Shown: positions 1 through 8,676, counted from the first letter of the stretch. The stretch is DNA of 64,000 nt from Rhodococcus sp. HM1 (GCF_023218075.1 NZ_JALPTB010000003.1:124001-188000), one strand, 5' to 3'. Notes: generated by a model not told the origin, from the sequence alone. Program-made: numbers and translations.

Positions 1-299
1 GCGTCGGTGCGGCTGTCGGTGCCGACCAGCAGGATGTCGAGGGCGCCGTCCTCGCCACCGCCGAGTCCGAGACCGCCGATCGTCGCGAGCGAGGCCCGCA
101 GGGAGTCGATGCTCCGCCATGCGAAACCGGTCACCACCAGTGTCAACGCCGCCAGCATCGCCATCGCGATGCGCAGCGGACGACCTTCGAACACCCGCGC
201 GGCGATGCTCGGGCCACGCTGCACGGGCGCGGTCTGCTGCCTGGTCCTGCGTGGCGCCGGCCTCTCCCGATCGCTGCGGGTGGGCGGCTCTGGCGGCAC
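1..299 (-). CDS. LCP (LytR-CpsA-Psr) family cell-wall ligase, N-terminal part
   Basis: Partial gene running off the left edge; the first 99 codons are visible. A basic, Pro/Arg-rich cytoplasmic tail is followed by one hydrophobic segment at about residues 45-60 (IAMAMLAALTLVVTGFAW) and then the opening LCP motif DILLVGTDSRTDA. LCP enzymes sit in the membrane and transfer polymers such as arabinogalactan from polyprenyl carriers to peptidoglycan. The GTG start at 299 is chosen because AGGAGG lies 8 nt upstream on the minus strand. It is divergent from rmlD, the same arrangement as Rv3267/rmlD in M. tuberculosis. Family assignment is firm; the exact polymer is inferred from the context of rhamnose genes. 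Confidence 0.88.
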   Translation of the reverse strand, partial: MPPEPPTRSDRERPAPRRTRQQTAPVQRGPSIAARVFEGRPLRIAMAMLAALTLVVTGFAWRSIDSLRASLATIGGLGLGGGEDGALDILLVGTDSRTD

Positions 300-421
300 G
301 TGCAGGTCCTCCTGTCGGGTGGCTCGGATGGCGTACGCCGGGGTGGGGGCGGCGCGGAACCAAGGCTACTGCGGGCACCGGCGCATCGTCGGGAGCCTCT
401 CCGGCGTGCCAGACTTTGGCC
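300..421. promoter_or_regulatory. Divergent promoter region LCP gene / rmlD
   Basis: A 122-bp gap between two divergent genes. On the plus strand CAGACT (410-415) ends 6 nt before the rmlD GTG with no Shine-Dalgarno sequence, which suggests a leaderless rmlD mRNA. On the minus strand TAGCCT (368-363) is a candidate -10 for the LCP gene, giving a leader of roughly 55 nt that carries the AGGAGG site. Both are inferred from sequence only. Confidence 0.45.
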
Positions 422-1291
422 GTGAACACAGTTCTGATCACCGGTGCCCGCGGTCAGCTCGGCCGGCAGCTGCTCGCGCGCGGCACGGCCGCGGGTACGG
501 CGGTCCGCGGATACGGTTCCGACGAGCTCGACATCACGGATCCGCGCAGCGTCGCCGACGCCGTCCGGCCCGGGGACGTGGTCGTCAACTGCGCCGCCTA
601 CACCGCGGTCGACGCTGCCGAGACGGACGAGGACCGCGCCGCGGCGGTGAACGGTGACGGTCCGGCGGTGCTCGCCGCCGCGTGCGCCCGTGCGGGCGCC
701 CACCTCGTCCACGTCTCCACCGACTACGTGTTCGCGGGCGACGCAACCGAGCCGTACCGGGTGGACGCGCCGACCGGCCCCCGCAGCGCGTACGGGCGGA
801 CGAAGCTCGCCGGGGAACGTGGCGTCCTCGCCGCGTTGCCGTCCGCGCACGTCGTGCGCACCGCGTGGGTGTACACCGGCGACGACGGGGACTTCGTCGC
901 CACGATGCGACGCCTCGAACACGAACGCGACACCGTCTCGGTGGTCGACGACCAACGCGGATCTCCGACGTTCGCCCGCGACCTCGCGGACGCGCTGCTC
1001 GAACTGGCCGCTCGCGCGGGCGGACCGGATCCGGTGCCCGGCGGGGTGCTGCACGCCACCAACGCGGGGGAGGCGACCTGGTTCGATCTGGCCCGGGCCG
1101 TGTTCGCGGAGATCGGCGCGGACCCCGAGCGGGTGCGGCCGTGCAGCAGTGCCGAGTTCGTCCGGCCCGCCCCGCGCCCGGCGTATTCGGTGCTCGACGG
1201 CAGCGCGTGGGCCGCGGCGGGCCTGACGCCGTTGCGCCCGTGGCGCGAGGCGCTGCACGCCGCGCTGAGCACGACGGAGGTCCGTGGGTGA
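422..1291 (+). CDS. rmlD: dTDP-4-dehydrorhamnose reductase
   Basis: Last step of dTDP-L-rhamnose synthesis: NAD(P)H reduction of dTDP-4-keto-L-rhamnose in the cytoplasm, feeding the rhamnose linker of arabinogalactan. The 289-residue protein begins with the nucleotide-binding motif TGARGQLGRQL and carries the extended-SDR catalytic region STDYVF and YGRTKLAGE (Tyr-x3-Lys), plus WVY. The GTG at 422 is preferred to longer upstream openings because the Rossmann motif starts at about residue 7 and a -10-like CAGACT ends 6 nt upstream. It overlaps or abuts wbbL, the rhamnosyltransferase that uses its product. Confidence 0.95.
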   Translation: MNTVLITGARGQLGRQLLARGTAAGTAVRGYGSDELDITDPRSVADAVRPGDVVVNCAAYTAVDAAETDEDRAAAVNGDGPAVLAAACARAGAHLVHVSTDYVFAGDATEPYRVDAPTGPRSAYGRTKLAGERGVLAALPSAHVVRTAWVYTGDDGDFVATMRRLEHERDTVSVVDDQRGSPTFARDLADALLELAARAGGPDPVPGGVLHATNAGEATWFDLARAVFAEIGADPERVRPCSSAEFVRPAPRPAYSVLDGSAWAAAGLTPLRPWREALHAALSTTEVRG

Positions 1292-1398
1292 CGCGCGAGG
1301 CCGTGGAGGCCGGGCCGGACACGCACCGGCCGGGGGCGGTGTCCGAGGACGGACTGCGTGATTCGGAGCACTCGGACGCGGCCGCTAAGGTTGCCCGC

Positions 1399-2319
1399 GT
1401 GAGTGCGAAGCTGGCCGTGGTGACGGTGACCTACTCGCCCGGCGAGCACCTGGAGCATTTCCTGGCGACGCTGACGGGTGCGACGGAACTGCCGACCCAG
1501 GTGATCATGGCGGACAACGGGTCCACCGACGGGGCGCCGGAGGCCGCCGAGGCCGCGCACCCGAACGTGCGGCTGCTGCACACCGGCGGGAACATCGGCT
1601 ACGGCGGCGCCGTGAACCGCGCTGTCGCCGAGGTCGATCCGTCGGCCGAGTTCGTCGTCGTCGCCAATCCGGACGTGCGGTGGGGACCGGGATCGCTGGA
1701 CCGTCTGCTCGAGGCCGCGCAGCGCTGGCCGCGGGCCGGTGCGCTGGGCCCGCTCATCCGCGAACCGGACGGCAGCATCTATCCGTCGGCGCGCAGCGTG
1801 CCGACGCTGGTCTCCGGCGCCGGGCACGCCCTGCTCGGCACGGTGTGGCCGTCGAACCCGTGGACCCTGCGCTACCGCCAGGACAACGAGGCAGTCGCCG
1901 AACGGCCGGTGGGCTGGTTGTCCGGATCGTGCCTGTTGCTGCGGCGCGCGGCGTTCGACGCGGTCGACGGTTTCGATTCGCGCTACTTCATGTACATGGA
2001 GGACGTCGACCTCGGAGACCGACTCGGCCGTGCCGGTTGGCTCAACGTCTACATCCCGGACGCCGAGGTCACCCACGCCAAGGGGCACGCCGCCGGACGC
2101 CATCCCGAGCTGATGCTGCCTGCCCATCACGACAGTGCCTACCGGTTCCAGGCGGACCGGCACCCGCACGTGTGGCAGGCCCCGCTGCGGTGGGCGCTGC
2201 GCGCCGGCCTCGCGGTGCGCTCCAGAGTGGCGGTCGCGGCTGCGGTCCGCGAACGCGATCGAGAGAATTCCGGCACCGTGACGGACTGCCGGCAGAGTGG
2301 ATCAGGGGAGACGAGATGA
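1399..2319 (+). CDS. wbbL: Rhamnosyltransferase of the arabinogalactan linker
   Basis: A family 2 glycosyltransferase that transfers rhamnose from dTDP-rhamnose to decaprenyl-diphospho-GlcNAc, building the disaccharide linker between peptidoglycan and galactan. The 306-residue protein has the GT-A motifs VTVTYSPG, ADNGSTDG, NIGYGGAVN, VVANPDVRWGPGS (DxD-like) and the acceptor region GWLSGSCLLLRR and FMYMEDVDLGDR. GTG 1399 gives the usual family length (about 300 residues); a GTG at 1288 overlapping the rmlD stop is in frame and would add 37 residues of low-complexity sequence. Its TGA overlaps the manB ATG (ATGA), so the two are translationally coupled. Confidence 0.93.
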   Translation: MSAKLAVVTVTYSPGEHLEHFLATLTGATELPTQVIMADNGSTDGAPEAAEAAHPNVRLLHTGGNIGYGGAVNRAVAEVDPSAEFVVVANPDVRWGPGSLDRLLEAAQRWPRAGALGPLIREPDGSIYPSARSVPTLVSGAGHALLGTVWPSNPWTLRYRQDNEAVAERPVGWLSGSCLLLRRAAFDAVDGFDSRYFMYMEDVDLGDRLGRAGWLNVYIPDAEVTHAKGHAAGRHPELMLPAHHDSAYRFQADRHPHVWQAPLRWALRAGLAVRSRVAVAAAVRERDRENSGTVTDCRQSGSGETR

Positions 2320-3401
2320 CGAGTGACACCGCACCGCACACCGATGCGGTCATCCTGGTCGGCGGCCAGGGCACCCGCCTGCGGCCGCTGACGTTGTCGG
2401 CGCCGAAGCCGATGCTGCCCACCGCCGGTGTGCCGTTCCTGACGCACCTGCTGGCCCGCATCCGGGAGGCCGGGATCAAGCACGTCGTGCTCGGCACCTC
2501 GTTCAAGGCGGAGGTCTTCGAGGAACACTTCGCCGACGGCTCCGATCTCGGTCTGGAGATCGAGTACGTCACCGAGAGCGAACCGCTCGGCACCGGCGGC
2601 GGTATCCGCAACGTGCTGCCCAAGCTGCGCGCCGACAACGTCATGGTGTTCAACGGTGACGTCCTCGGTGGCACCGATCTCGGAGCGATCCTCGACACGC
2701 ACACCCGGACCGACGCGGACGTGACCCTGCACCTGGTGCGGGTCGGGGACCCCCGGGCGTTCGGTTGCGTGCCGACCGACGCCGACGGCCGGGTCACCGC
2801 GTTCCTCGAGAAGACGCAGGATCCGCCGACCGATCAGATCAACGCGGGCTGCTACGTGTTCAAGCGGGAGATCATCGAGTCCATCCCCGAGGGTCGTCCC
2901 GTCTCGGTGGAGCGCGAGGTGTTCCCGGCGCTGCTCACCGAGGGCAAGCGCGTGTTCGGGCACGTCGACGCCGCGTACTGGCGCGACATGGGTACCCCGG
3001 AGGACTTCGTGCGCGGATCGGCGGACCTGGTCCGCGGCATCGCGCCGTCGCCGGCTCTGCCGGGGCAGCGCGGCGAGTCGCTCGTGCACCCGGGCGCGTC
3101 GATCGCTCCCGGTGCGCTGCTGATCGGCGGAACCGTCGTCGGCCGCGGCGCCGAGATCGGCGCAGGGGCGCGACTGGACGGTGCCGTGATCTTCGACGGT
3201 GCGAAGGTCGAGGCCGGCGCGGTGATCGAGCGGTCCATCATCGGATTCGGCGTGCGGGTCGGACCGCGCGCGCTGATCCGCGACGGCGTGATCGGTGACG
3301 GCGCGGACATCGGCGCCCGCTGCGAACTGCTTCGCGGTGCGCGGGTGTGGCCGGGCGTGACCATCCCCGACGGCGGCATCCGGTTCAGTACCGACGTCTG
3401 A
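2316..3401 (+). CDS. manB: Mannose-1-phosphate guanylyltransferase (GDP-mannose pyrophosphorylase)
   Basis: Makes GDP-mannose from mannose-1-phosphate and GTP, the donor for phosphatidylinositol mannosides, lipomannan and mannoproteins. In the 361-residue protein an N-terminal nucleotidyltransferase domain shows GGQGTRLRPLT (about residues 13-23), FNGDVLGG and the Lys-bearing EKTQDPPTDQINAG; the C-terminal part is a left-handed beta-helix of hexapeptide repeats (GALLIGGTVVGRGAEIGAGA and following). Named manB as in M. tuberculosis (Rv3264c); other genomes use manC or mpg1. ATG 2316 overlaps the wbbL stop and has AGGGGAG upstream. Confidence 0.94.
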   Translation: MTSDTAPHTDAVILVGGQGTRLRPLTLSAPKPMLPTAGVPFLTHLLARIREAGIKHVVLGTSFKAEVFEEHFADGSDLGLEIEYVTESEPLGTGGGIRNVLPKLRADNVMVFNGDVLGGTDLGAILDTHTRTDADVTLHLVRVGDPRAFGCVPTDADGRVTAFLEKTQDPPTDQINAGCYVFKREIIESIPEGRPVSVEREVFPALLTEGKRVFGHVDAAYWRDMGTPEDFVRGSADLVRGIAPSPALPGQRGESLVHPGASIAPGALLIGGTVVGRGAEIGAGARLDGAVIFDGAKVEAGAVIERSIIGFGVRVGPRALIRDGVIGDGADIGARCELLRGARVWPGVTIPDGGIRFSTDV

Positions 3402-3442
3402 CCGCACGAGATACCTTCGACCGACTGCGTGGGTGGTGACCT

Positions 3443-4234
3443 GTGAAATTCGAACGCTACGTGGCCCTGGGGGATTCGTTCACCGAAGGAGTGGGTGACC
3501 CGGACCCGTCGCGTCCCAACGGGGTACGCGGATGGGCCGATCGGGTAGCGGACGAACTGGCCGCTGCCGGGCCGGATTTCGCGTACGCGAATCTCGCCGT
3601 GCGCGGGCGGCTCATGCGGCAGATCCTCGCCGAGCAGGTCGACGCGGCCGTCGCCCTGAACCCCGACCTGGTCACCATCTACGCCGGCGGCAACGACGTC
3701 ATGCGGCCGAAGCTGGACCTGGACGCGATGGCAGCCGACTACGACGCCGCGATCGGCCGCCTCGCCGCGACCGGCGCGACCGTCGTGATGTGGACCGCCT
3801 ACGACGTCGGATGGGCGCCGGTGTTCCGGCACCTGCGCGGCCGGATCGCGACCTACAACGAACTCGTCCGTGAGATCGCGGACCGGCGGGGTGCGACGCT
3901 CGTCGACTACTGGCGTTTCGGCGAGTACCGGGACTACCGCATGTGGGACTTCGACCGCCTGCACATGTCGCCGCTCGGGCACCGCAACATGGCCGCACGG
4001 GTGCTCGACGCGCTCGGCGTCGAGCACGGCATCGAGCCGGTCGTCCTCGAACGCATCCCGGAACCCGCGCCCGCCGAGCAGCGACGCGAGGACCTGCGGT
4101 GGATGCGGGACTTCCTGGTTCCCTGGGTCGGGCGCCGCGTCCGCGGCACCTCCTCCGGTGACGGGATCACCCCCAAACGGCCGACGCTCACGCCCGTCGA
4201 GACCGGGAACCGGGGTGGCTCGCCGGTCGCGTGA
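3443..4234 (+). CDS. SGNH/GDSL-family hydrolase
   Basis: A 263-residue esterase or lipase-like hydrolase. Block I is GDSFTEG with Ser at residue 12, block III is AGGNDVM, and block V is FDRLHMSPLGH with the Asp-x2-His pair, so the full catalytic set is present. No signal peptide or membrane segment is visible, which indicates a cytoplasmic enzyme. GTG 3443 puts the GDS motif at residues 10-12 as is usual. It lies 41 nt after manB in the same direction. The substrate cannot be told from sequence; the C-terminal 45 residues are basic and unlike the core fold. Confidence 0.86.
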   Translation: MKFERYVALGDSFTEGVGDPDPSRPNGVRGWADRVADELAAAGPDFAYANLAVRGRLMRQILAEQVDAAVALNPDLVTIYAGGNDVMRPKLDLDAMAADYDAAIGRLAATGATVVMWTAYDVGWAPVFRHLRGRIATYNELVREIADRRGATLVDYWRFGEYRDYRMWDFDRLHMSPLGHRNMAARVLDALGVEHGIEPVVLERIPEPAPAEQRREDLRWMRDFLVPWVGRRVRGTSSGDGITPKRPTLTPVETGNRGGSPVA

Positions 4235-4235
4235 G

Positions 4236-4241
4236 TAGGCT
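4236..4241 (+). promoter_or_regulatory. -10 element, leaderless start of the crotonase gene
   Basis: TAGGCT ends 6 nt before the ATG at 4248. There is only a CGGGG run between them, so initiation probably occurs at or next to the start codon. Confidence 0.5.
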
Positions 4242-4247
4242 CCGGGG

Positions 4248-5018
4248 ATGACTCCCGACACGGTCGTCGTCCGAAAAGTCGGTCCGGTCACCACGATCGG
4301 ACTGAACCGCCCGCACGTGCGCAACGCCGTGGACAGACCCACCGCCGACGCGCTCGCTGCGGCGTTCCGGGCGTTCGACGCGGATCCCGCCGCGGCGGTC
4401 GCCGTCCTCCACGGCGAGGGCGGAACATTCTGTGCCGGGGCGGATCTCAAGGCGATCAGCACTGGCGACGGCAACCGCGTCGCGCCCGACGGGGACGGAC
4501 CGATGGGCGTGAGCCGGATGCGGCTGTCCAAACCGGTGATCGCGGCGATCTCCGGGCACGCCGTCGCCGGCGGCCTGGAGCTGGCACTGTGGGCGGACCT
4601 CCGGGTCGCCGACGACGACGCGGTCCTCGGCGTGTTCTGCCGCCGATGGGGCGTGCCGCTCATCGACGGCGGCACCGTCCGGCTGCCGCGGCTGATCGGG
4701 GAGAGCCGCGCGATGGACCTCGTCCTGACCGGCCGCCCGGTCGCCGCCGACGAGGCGCTGAGCATGGGACTGGTCAACCGCACGGTTCCGGCCGGGACCG
4801 CGCTGGACGCGGCCGTCGAACTGGCCACCGAGATCGCCGGATTCCCGCAGACGTGCCTGCGGCAGGACCGGCTGTCGGTGCTCGAACAGGCGGGCCTGAG
4901 CGAGGATCAGGCGATGCTCAACGAATTCCGCCGGGGGACGACCTCACTGGCCGACGGTGCCGTGGCCGGCGCCGCCCGGTTCGCCGCCGGTTCCGGCCGG
5001 CACGGCTCGTTCGACTGA
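4248..5018 (+). CDS. Enoyl-CoA hydratase/isomerase family protein (crotonase)
   Basis: A 256-residue crotonase-fold protein. The first oxyanion-hole strand is FCAGADLKAIS and the second is AVAGGLELALWADLRVA. The segment GVPLIDGGTVRLPRLIG replaces the typical catalytic Glu-containing stretch, so hydratase chemistry is not certain; isomerase, hydrolase or decarboxylase activity is possible. It is expressed from its own leaderless-type start. Its last 75 bp overlap the convergent NUDIX gene. No pathway partner is adjacent, so its CoA substrate is unknown. Confidence 0.85.
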   Translation: MTPDTVVVRKVGPVTTIGLNRPHVRNAVDRPTADALAAAFRAFDADPAAAVAVLHGEGGTFCAGADLKAISTGDGNRVAPDGDGPMGVSRMRLSKPVIAAISGHAVAGGLELALWADLRVADDDAVLGVFCRRWGVPLIDGGTVRLPRLIGESRAMDLVLTGRPVAADEALSMGLVNRTVPAGTALDAAVELATEIAGFPQTCLRQDRLSVLEQAGLSEDQAMLNEFRRGTTSLADGAVAGAARFAAGSGRHGSFD

Positions 5019-5564
5019 GCGGGCCGCCGCCAGCGCGACCAGGTGCTCGATCGTGTCGCGCTCGGCGTCGTCGGGCAGCGCGTCGACGGGCCACCACCGC
5101 AGATCCGTGGATTCGGCACTGCGCGTCGGCACCGCGCCGGGCGGTGCCGTCACCAGGAACCGCAGGTCGAGATGCCGGGTGGGAATCCCGAGCGAGCACG
5201 TGATCGGGTGGGTGTGCGCCGACAGCAGGTCCGGATCGATGACGAGGCCCTCGATGCCCGATTCCTCGGTGGCCTCGCGCAGTGCCGCGTCGACGACGGT
5301 GTCGTCGGATTCCTCGCAGTGCCCGCCGAGCTGGATCCACCGGCCCACCTTCGGATGCAGGGTGAGCAGCACGTTGCGATGCTCTGCGTCGAGCACCAGC
5401 GACGACGCCGTGATGTGTCCCGGCGCGTGGGCGCGCAGGCAGCCGTCCGGCGCCGAGCCGAGGAACGCGAGCATCGTGTGCCGCAGCGATTCGGCGTCGG
5501 CGGAATCGGTGTCCCAGGCCAGGAGCCGTTCGGTGGCGGACTCGTGCAGCGATCGCGCCGACAT
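4944..5564 (-). CDS. NUDIX hydrolase
   Basis: A 206-residue pyrophosphohydrolase. The Nudix box is present at about residues 78-100: LGGHCEESDDTVVDAALREATEESGIEG split as GGHCE, then REATEESG, matching Gx5Ex7REUxEExGU. Substrates in the family are nucleoside diphosphates linked to another moiety. ATG 5564 is 2 nt from the fbiB stop, so it is the third gene of the fbiA-fbiB-nudix transcript. The C-terminal 25 codons overlap the convergent crotonase gene. The same NUDIX neighbour next to fbiAB is common in actinobacteria, and a link to nucleotide-derived F420 chemistry is possible but unproven. Confidence 0.88.
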   Translation of the reverse strand: MSARSLHESATERLLAWDTDSADAESLRHTMLAFLGSAPDGCLRAHAPGHITASSLVLDAEHRNVLLTLHPKVGRWIQLGGHCEESDDTVVDAALREATEESGIEGLVIDPDLLSAHTHPITCSLGIPTRHLDLRFLVTAPPGAVPTRSAESTDLRWWPVDALPDDAERDTIEHLVALAAARSVERAVPAGTGGEPGGAGHGTVGQ

Positions 5565-5566
5565 CG

Positions 5567-6937
5567 CTACAGCTCCAGCAGCGCGGCGTCGGCGGATGCG
5601 GGTTCGCGCGGCTCGGGTGCGGTGAGCGGATGCCCGACGGCGATCGCGCCGAGCGGCGACCAGTCGGCGGGCAGACCCAGTTCCTCGCGCACGACGTCGG
5701 GCGCGAAGATCGTCGATCCGATCCAGCAGCTGCCGAGCCCACGCACGGCGAGCGCGACGAGCAGCCCCTGCACGGCGGCACCGGCCGCGACCGTGAACAT
5801 GGTGGCCTCGGCCGCGGTCCGGCGCGCGTCGGGATAGGTGTGCGCGCCGTCGGGCACCCAGAACGGGACGAGCACCTCGGGGGCGTCGTAGAGAATCGCA
5901 CCGCGGGCCAGCCGGCGTTCGATCGCGGCCGCGTCCAGGCCGTCCGCCGCCAGGTCGTCGGCCCAGCGGTCGCGCATCCGGTCGAGCAGCCGGCGGCGCA
6001 CCTGCTCGGTGCGCACCCACACGAACCTCACCGGACGCGTGTGGTGCGGGGCGGGGGCGGTGAGCGCATCGGCGACCGCGTCGCGCAGATCCTCCGGATC
6101 GACCGGTTCGGCCGAGAAGGTCCGCACGGACCGTCGCAGCAGCAACGCCTCGCGACGGCCCTGCTCGAGGGCCTCGTCGGCACCGAGCCGGAACAGGTCC
6201 TCCTCGCCGCGGCGGATCAGGTCCTGGGCCGTGGAACCGTCGTCGACGGTGTCGAGACCGCGCACGACCGCCACCGGAACCCCACCGAGCTTGCCCTTGA
6301 CGAGATCGCCGGCGGCGGCGAGTTCGTCGGCGAGGGCGACGGAGGTGACGAACAGTTCGTTGCCCTGCGAATCGTGCGAGCCGGCGTAGCCGTGCAGAAC
6401 CGGCAGGCCCGCGGCGCCGATCGCGGCGTCGGTCTGGCCGACGCGCCAGGCGCGGCCCATCGTGTCGGTGACGACGACGGCGACGGTCACCCCGAGCAGC
6501 GAGCGCAAGCGCTCACGCAGTCCGGCGGCGCTGGCATCGGGGTCCTCGGGGAGCAGCGCGAGTTCGCCGGAGTCGACGTTGGAACCGTCGATTCCGGATG
6601 CGGCCTGGACGATGCCGAGCCGGTTCTCGGTGATGAGCGTGCGTCCCTTGCGGGCCAGCACGCGGACCGCCTCCTGGGTGACCAGTCGCCGCCGCAGCGC
6701 ATCGCGCGCGTCCGGGTCGGTGGGGGACTCGACGATGCGTCCCTCGGCCTTGGAGACGATCTTGCTGGTGACGACGAGGATGTCGCCGTCGACGAGCCAC
6801 GGCGCGGCGGCGGCGATCGCCTCGGCGAGATCGTCGCCGGGCCGGAACTCGGGCAGTCCGGTGACCGGAATGATCTCGATCGGCCGGCCGGGTGCGTGGT
6901 CGCGCACGTCGGTGCTGGCGGTCGCGTCGGGGGACAT
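5567..6937 (-). CDS. fbiB: Coenzyme F420:gamma-L-glutamyl ligase (bifunctional)
   Basis: Adds glutamates to F420-0 and reduces dehydro-F420-0 in coenzyme F420 synthesis. The 456-residue protein has an N-terminal CofE-like domain ([50 protein letters not shown]) and a C-terminal nitroreductase-fold FMN domain from about residue 250 ([30 protein letters not shown]), the actinobacterial fusion. ATG 6937 shares one base with the fbiA TGA, indicating coupling. Length is close to the mycobacterial protein (about 450 residues). Confidence 0.95.
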   Translation of the reverse strand: MSPDATASTDVRDHAPGRPIEIIPVTGLPEFRPGDDLAEAIAAAAPWLVDGDILVVTSKIVSKAEGRIVESPTDPDARDALRRRLVTQEAVRVLARKGRTLITENRLGIVQAASGIDGSNVDSGELALLPEDPDASAAGLRERLRSLLGVTVAVVVTDTMGRAWRVGQTDAAIGAAGLPVLHGYAGSHDSQGNELFVTSVALADELAAAGDLVKGKLGGVPVAVVRGLDTVDDGSTAQDLIRRGEEDLFRLGADEALEQGRREALLLRRSVRTFSAEPVDPEDLRDAVADALTAPAPHHTRPVRFVWVRTEQVRRRLLDRMRDRWADDLAADGLDAAAIERRLARGAILYDAPEVLVPFWVPDGAHTYPDARRTAAEATMFTVAAGAAVQGLLVALAVRGLGSCWIGSTIFAPDVVREELGLPADWSPLGAIAVGHPLTAPEPREPASADAALLEL

Positions 6938-7926
6938 CACAGGCTGACTCCGGCGAGTTCGAGTGCGGCGCGCGCCATCTCGGCGGTCGCCGCGGGGTCG
7001 GTCATGAGCAGGGGAACGCTGCGGACGGCGACCCCGGGAACGTCGGCGGTGTCGGTCTCGTGGACGAGCCAGCCGTCGAGGATGCCGGTGCCGCTGCGCG
7101 CGCCGTAGTGGCGGCCGACGGCTTCTGCGGTCGATTCGATGCCGATCACGTCGAGACACGCATCGGCCATGCCGCGCAACGGCTTCCCGCCGACGACCGG
7201 GGACAGGCCGACGACCTTCGCGGAGGTGGTGCGCAGGGCGCCTCGGATGCCGGGGATGGCGAGGATCGCGCCGATGCTCACCACCGGGTTGGACGGAGCG
7301 AGGATCACCGCGTCCGCCGATTCGATCGATTCCAGCACTCCCGGTGCAGGTTTCGCTTCGTCGGCGCCGATGTGCGCGAAGGAATGGGTCTCGACCGCCG
7401 CGCGGTGCCGCACCCACCATTCCTCGAAGTGGATCGCGCGGCGTTCGCCGTCGGCGGGGTCGGTGATCACGACGTGGGTTTCGCTGCGGTCGTCCGACAC
7501 CGGGAGCAGCGTCACCCCGGGCTTCCATCGGGTGCACAGCGCTTCGGTGACCGCGGAGAGCGGATATCCGGTGCGCAGCATCTGGGTGCGGATGAGGTGG
7601 GTCGCCAGGTCCCGGTCACCGAGGCCGAACCAGTCGGGATTCGCGCCGTATGCGGCGAGCTCTTCCTTGGCGTTCCACGTTTCGTCGGTGCGGCCCCAGC
7701 CCCGTTCGGGGTCGATGCCGCCGCCGAGCGTGTACATGCATGTGTCGAGGTCGGGACAGATTCGCAGCCCGTGCATCCAGACGTCGTCACCGACGTTGAC
7801 GACCGCGGTGATGCGGTGCGGGGCGTCCACGGCGAGGTCTCGCCCGGGTTCGATGCCGAGCAGGCGGCGCAAGCCGGTGAGGAACCGGGCCCCGCCGACG
7901 CCTCCGACCAAAACTGTCACGTTCAC
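6937..7926 (-). CDS. fbiA: 2-phospho-L-lactate / phosphoenolpyruvate transferase of F420 synthesis
   Basis: CofD/FbiA family: joins the Fo deazaflavin to the activated phosphoenolpyruvate or lactate unit, giving (dehydro)F420-0. The 329-residue protein starts [17 protein letters not shown], the glycine-rich phosphate loop, and contains [19 protein letters not shown] and [13 protein letters not shown], the conserved GDP-binding and substrate regions. The GTG at 7926 follows a TAGGCT -10 element by 6 nt with no Shine-Dalgarno, so translation is probably leaderless; an alternative GTG lies two codons on. Divergent from whiB2, as in M. tuberculosis. Confidence 0.94.
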   Translation of the reverse strand: MNVTVLVGGVGGARFLTGLRRLLGIEPGRDLAVDAPHRITAVVNVGDDVWMHGLRICPDLDTCMYTLGGGIDPERGWGRTDETWNAKEELAAYGANPDWFGLGDRDLATHLIRTQMLRTGYPLSAVTEALCTRWKPGVTLLPVSDDRSETHVVITDPADGERRAIHFEEWWVRHRAAVETHSFAHIGADEAKPAPGVLESIESADAVILAPSNPVVSIGAILAIPGIRGALRTTSAKVVGLSPVVGGKPLRGMADACLDVIGIESTAEAVGRHYGARSGTGILDGWLVHETDTADVPGVAVRSVPLLMTDPAATAEMARAALELAGVSL

Positions 7927-7932
7927 AGCACA

Positions 7933-7938
7933 AGCCTA
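7933..7938 (-). promoter_or_regulatory. -10 element of the fbiAB operon (leaderless)
   Basis: On the minus strand TAGGCT is separated by six bases (tgtgct) from the fbiA GTG. No ribosome binding site fits in that space. Confidence 0.55.
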
Positions 7939-7975
7939 GGGGGTCCGTTTCGTGACTGGTGAGGCACCGCCCGAT

Positions 7976-8047
7976 GGGGTGAAATGTGAGGAATGCGACA
8001 GGGTGAATTGTGCCGGATGTCACCGGGTGAATTGCCCCGAGCGTGAC
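7976..8047. repeat. Three degenerate 24-bp tandem repeats between fbiA and whiB2
   Basis: Units at 7976-7999, 8000-8023 and 8024-8047 each begin (G/A/C)GGGTGAA(A/T)T and end near (G)A(T/C)G..AC. They share the core GGGTGAAWTG. They occupy part of the 331-bp intergenic region upstream of whiB2 and downstream of the fbiA start, so they could be repeated protein-binding sites. No coding potential fits both strands well. Confidence 0.7.
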
Positions 8048-8113
8048 GCGGCCTACTCCGAAGTGCTCGATGGTAGCGAATACGTCCGTTCGGCTTGACC
8101 GCGACACGCCCAA

Positions 8114-8131
8114 CGTGTGTAATCACATACG
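8114..8131. promoter_or_regulatory. Palindromic operator-like site upstream of whiB2
   Basis: CGTGTGTAATCACATACG is an 18-bp inverted repeat with 14 of 18 positions symmetric, centred about 135 bp before the whiB2 start. It resembles sites for dimeric regulators, but the spacing is not the TGTGA-N6-TCACA of CRP. The rest of 8048-8257 is relatively AT-rich and holds TATGC/CATATAC stretches that may include the whiB2 promoter. Confidence 0.4.
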
Positions 8132-8257
8132 TGTCATTCCGACATTTCGAAACGCGGGATCGTATGCGGAATATGCATATACGACCGGCCTTCGCGGAAT
8201 GGCCCGGGGTAGATCCCCGAATGTGAAGGATGCAGCGCTGCAGGTTAGGAGGCGTGT

Positions 8258-8617
8258 ATGGCCGACGAGCGCGAATGGTTCGAGGACACTCGGATCGAGA
8301 CTGCAGTCGAGGGCATCTGTGCCGAAGGCGGGCACGACGGAGAGCCGACGTCGTCGGTGCTGAGTCTGATTGCAGGACTTTCCGATCCGTCGGACGTCGA
8401 GGAACAGTGGCAGGACCGTGCGCTGTGTGCGCAGACCGATCCGGAGGCGTTCTTCCCCGAAAAGGGTGGATCGACGAGGGAGGCCAAGCGGATCTGCATG
8501 GGGTGCGAGGTGAAGGACGAATGCCTCGAGTACGCCCTGGCCCACGATGAGCGGTTCGGCATCTGGGGTGGTCTCTCGGAGAGGGAAAGGCGGCGCCTCA
8601 AGCGGGGCATCGTCTGA
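8258..8617 (+). CDS. whiB2: WhiB-family iron-sulfur regulator WhiB2 (WhmD)
   Basis: A 119-residue redox-sensing transcription factor that in mycobacteria and Streptomyces (WhiB) controls septation and division with WhiA. Cys57, Cys80, Cys83 and Cys89 provide the C-Xn-C-x2-C-x5-C ligands for a [4Fe-4S] cluster; the GIWGG turn is at 101-105, followed by the basic tail RERRRLKRG for DNA binding. TTAGGAGGC lies 8 nt before the ATG. Its place beside fbiA and a DUF3499 gene matches Rv3260c. An extra Cys21 lies in the variable N-terminal region. Confidence 0.95.
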   Translation: MADEREWFEDTRIETAVEGICAEGGHDGEPTSSVLSLIAGLSDPSDVEEQWQDRALCAQTDPEAFFPEKGGSTREAKRICMGCEVKDECLEYALAHDERFGIWGGLSERERRRLKRGIV

Positions 8618-8676
8618 GATCGGGACCGGTCCGGTACGGGGAGTTCGGACAAGGTGGAATGCCGGTCTGTTTGGGG

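Noticed and set aside
1288-1398. Longer wbbL start overlapping the rmlD stop (GTGA)
   Set aside because: It would add 37 low-complexity residues before the conserved glycosyltransferase start; kept only as an alternative.
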